A stretch of DNA of 6,231 nt from an uncultured Spirochaetia bacterium (GTDB taxonomy: Bacteria > Spirochaetota > UBA4802 > JAGODF01), in assembly GCA_937967705.1 (NCBI GenBank), contig CALCJG010000343.1:1-6231 (forward strand), given 5' to 3'. Positions 4,871-6,231 of this stretch are shown piece after piece (the stretch's first letter is position 1; the number at the start of each line of letters is the position of its first letter). Under the pieces are notes generated by a model. It was not told the origin of the DNA. It searched no databases and worked only from the letters and a program-made list of their open reading frames with translations. A program made the position numbers and the translations under genes.

Positions 4871-6231
4871 ATGAACAGCCTTGAGAGGGCCCTGCTCGGC
4901 CGGTACGCCTCGGCGGATTTCATCATTCAGAAAAAGGCCGCGGCCCTGATGTACTACTGCCTTGTCGCCGCCGGCCTCATGGTGGTTCTGGCGGCGGCCT
5001 TTGCCCTGCTGCTGCCGGAGATACTCCTCCAGGCGGGGGTCGTCGTCGCCTTCGTCTTCGCGGCGTCCCTCACCTCCCTCCTCATCCTCAAGAGCGGCCG
5101 CTACTACGGGGCGGCCAACTACATTACGGGACTCATCGCCGTTGCCCTGATGGCCGGGCTGCTCGTCAAGGTGGTGCGGGACGTCCATACCGGTTACACC
5201 ACCTACATCTACTTTATGACCGCCATCATGGTGCAGTCCTTCCTCTTCTGCAAAAAATGGTTCGTATGCCTCATCTCCGCACTCTTCCTGGCCTCCGACG
5301 TGCTCTTTTTTCTGCTGGCCCGCAGCCGCCTGGAAGGGCTTCATCTGCATGCGGCCACGGTGGGGCTCATCGACAGCGCCTTTTCCATCGTCTTCATCTT
5401 CGTCGTGGGGCTGGCCATCATGCGCATCAACGCCCAGTCGCTGGACAGGGCGGAGCACGAATCGGAGGGCAGCCAGAAGAACTACGAGCGCGTGCAGGGG
5501 CTCGTGGAATCCATCAGGGAGGTTTCCGGCTCCCTGGCGTCCTCCGCGGAGGTGCTCTCCGGCGCGGCCTCTTCCTTCTCCGCCAACACCCAGAGCCAGG
5601 CGGCCTCGGCCGAGGAGATCATGGCCACGGTGGAGCAGGTCTCGGCGGGGGTGGACAGCGTCGACGGCGGGGCGAGGGACCAGTATGCCCGTATGGAGGG
5701 GCTCGTGGCCAATATCCGCTCGCTCTCGGCCGCCATCGTGGAGATGGGTACCACCATCAAGATGGCGCTGGGGGTCACCCGGGACATCACCACCCTGGCG
5801 GTCAAGGGGGACGCCTCCCTGCAGTCCATGCGCGAGAGCATGCAGAAGATCACCGGCAGTTCCAACGAGATGACCGGGATCGTCAACATCATCAACGACA
5901 TCTCGGACCGGATCAACCTCCTCTCTCTCAACGCCGCCATAGAGGCGGCCCGGGCGGGGGACGCCGGCCGGGGATTCGCGGTGGTGGCCGACGAGATATC
6001 CAAGCTGGCCGACCAGACCTCCGTCAGCATCAAGGAGATCGACAGCCATATCCGCATCAACAACGAGGAGATCACCCGCGGCTCGGCCAGCGTGGGGGAC
6101 GCGGTGGAGGTGATCAGCAAGATCATCGAGGGGGTCAACTCCATCAACATCATGATCGACGAGATTTCCGGGCAGATGGAGAATCAGCAGAAGGTCAACA
6201 CGAAGGTCAACGAGGAGGCCGAGGCGGCCAT
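4871..6231 (+). CDS. Methyl-accepting chemotaxis protein with six-helix membrane N-terminus (3' partial)
   Basis: 453 codons are visible before the window ends; the frame is still open. GGAGG (4862-4866) lies four bases before the ATG. Residues ~24-184 contain six predicted membrane helices (about 24-48, 52-73, 81-101, 111-127, 130-150, 163-184) joined by short loops, so there is no large extracytoplasmic sensor domain. I do not recognise this membrane module as a named sensor type. From ~185 the protein is cytoplasmic, long-helical and coiled-coil-like. The signalling tip is clear at ~341-390: [20 protein letters not shown], then [19 protein letters not shown], which matches the MCP hairpin that contacts CheA and CheW. 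The descending helix follows ([17 protein letters not shown]), and the remaining C-terminus is missing. The protein should modulate the CheA kinase in response to a signal sensed in or near the membrane. Codon use is very GC-rich, unlike the preceding lipoprotein gene, suggesting an independent unit. Confidence 0.93.
   Translation, partial: MNSLERALLGRYASADFIIQKKAAALMYYCLVAAGLMVVLAAAFALLLPEILLQAGVVVAFVFAASLTSLLILKSGRYYGAANYITGLIAVALMAGLLVKVVRDVHTGYTTYIYFMTAIMVQSFLFCKKWFVCLISALFLASDVLFFLLARSRLEGLHLHAATVGLIDSAFSIVFIFVVGLAIMRINAQSLDRAEHESEGSQKNYERVQGLVESIREVSGSLASSAEVLSGAASSFSANTQSQAASAEEIMATVEQVSAGVDSVDGGARDQYARMEGLVANIRSLSAAIVEMGTTIKMALGVTRDITTLAVKGDASLQSMRESMQKITGSSNEMTGIVNIINDISDRINLLSLNAAIEAARAGDAGRGFAVVADEISKLADQTSVSIKEIDSHIRINNEEITRGSASVGDAVEVISKIIEGVNSINIMIDEISGQMENQQKVNTKVNEEAEAA

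Noticed and set aside
4667..6049. Long 460-codon open frame on the minus strand
   Set aside because: It lies antisense to the well-supported chemoreceptor gene. Its translation is low-complexity and rich in Gly, Asp, His and Arg, as expected for a shadow frame in GC-rich DNA.

Overview
All convincing genes in this window lie on the + strand. The organism is probably a diderm bacterium of fairly high G+C, most likely a spirochaete. That placement is an inference from three things: short lipoproteins with relaxed lipoboxes (Phe or Ser at -3), an expanded family of DUF1566/Lcl-type proteins, and a signal-peptide protein ending in a beta-barrel-like domain with a terminal Phe. No rRNA or other phylogenetic marker confirms it.

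Layout. (1) 1-399: 3' end of an open frame whose first ~61 codons read as the G-prime region of elongation factor G, but which then switches in frame to an unrelated tail and stops. (2) 488-1075 and 1126-1740: two small lipoprotein genes (copies 1 and 2). (3) 1870-3291: a secreted protein with a short beta motif, two fibronectin type III domains and a C-terminal barrel-like region. (4) 3292-3451: an intergenic stretch packed with inverted repeats. (5) 3452-4042 and 4126-4737: two more members of the lipoprotein family (copies 3 and 4). (6) 4871-end: a methyl-accepting chemotaxis protein with six predicted N-terminal membrane helices, cut by the window edge.

The core of the window is the four-copy lipoprotein family. 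All copies share a constant block after the lipid-attachment Cys (GP.GGWIFY.NPNYKADGWRY.EAAP.DQS), a second conserved block (NTEA.IAQ.GH...A..C..Y.GGG..DW.LPS) and a short C-terminal R..R.F ending; the last ~40-60 residues otherwise diverge strongly. Parts of the constant block are identical at DNA level between copies in a mosaic way: 68 bp between copies 2 and 4, and an overlapping 50 bp between copies 1 and 2. Two copies have damaged or doubtful 5' ends: copy 4 has lost its signal peptide to a frameshift, and copy 2 has isoleucine codons where copy 3 has its ATG. This fits a duplicating and recombining surface-protein family, possibly with expressed and silent members; that last point is a hypothesis.

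The FN3/barrel protein sits inside this family, and its N-terminal 'LKDG...G' beta motif resembles the tail of the chimeric first ORF. The genes may therefore belong to an envelope-protein locus. The chemoreceptor appears to be a separate unit. No mobile element, tRNA, rRNA, CRISPR array or reverse transcriptase was seen.
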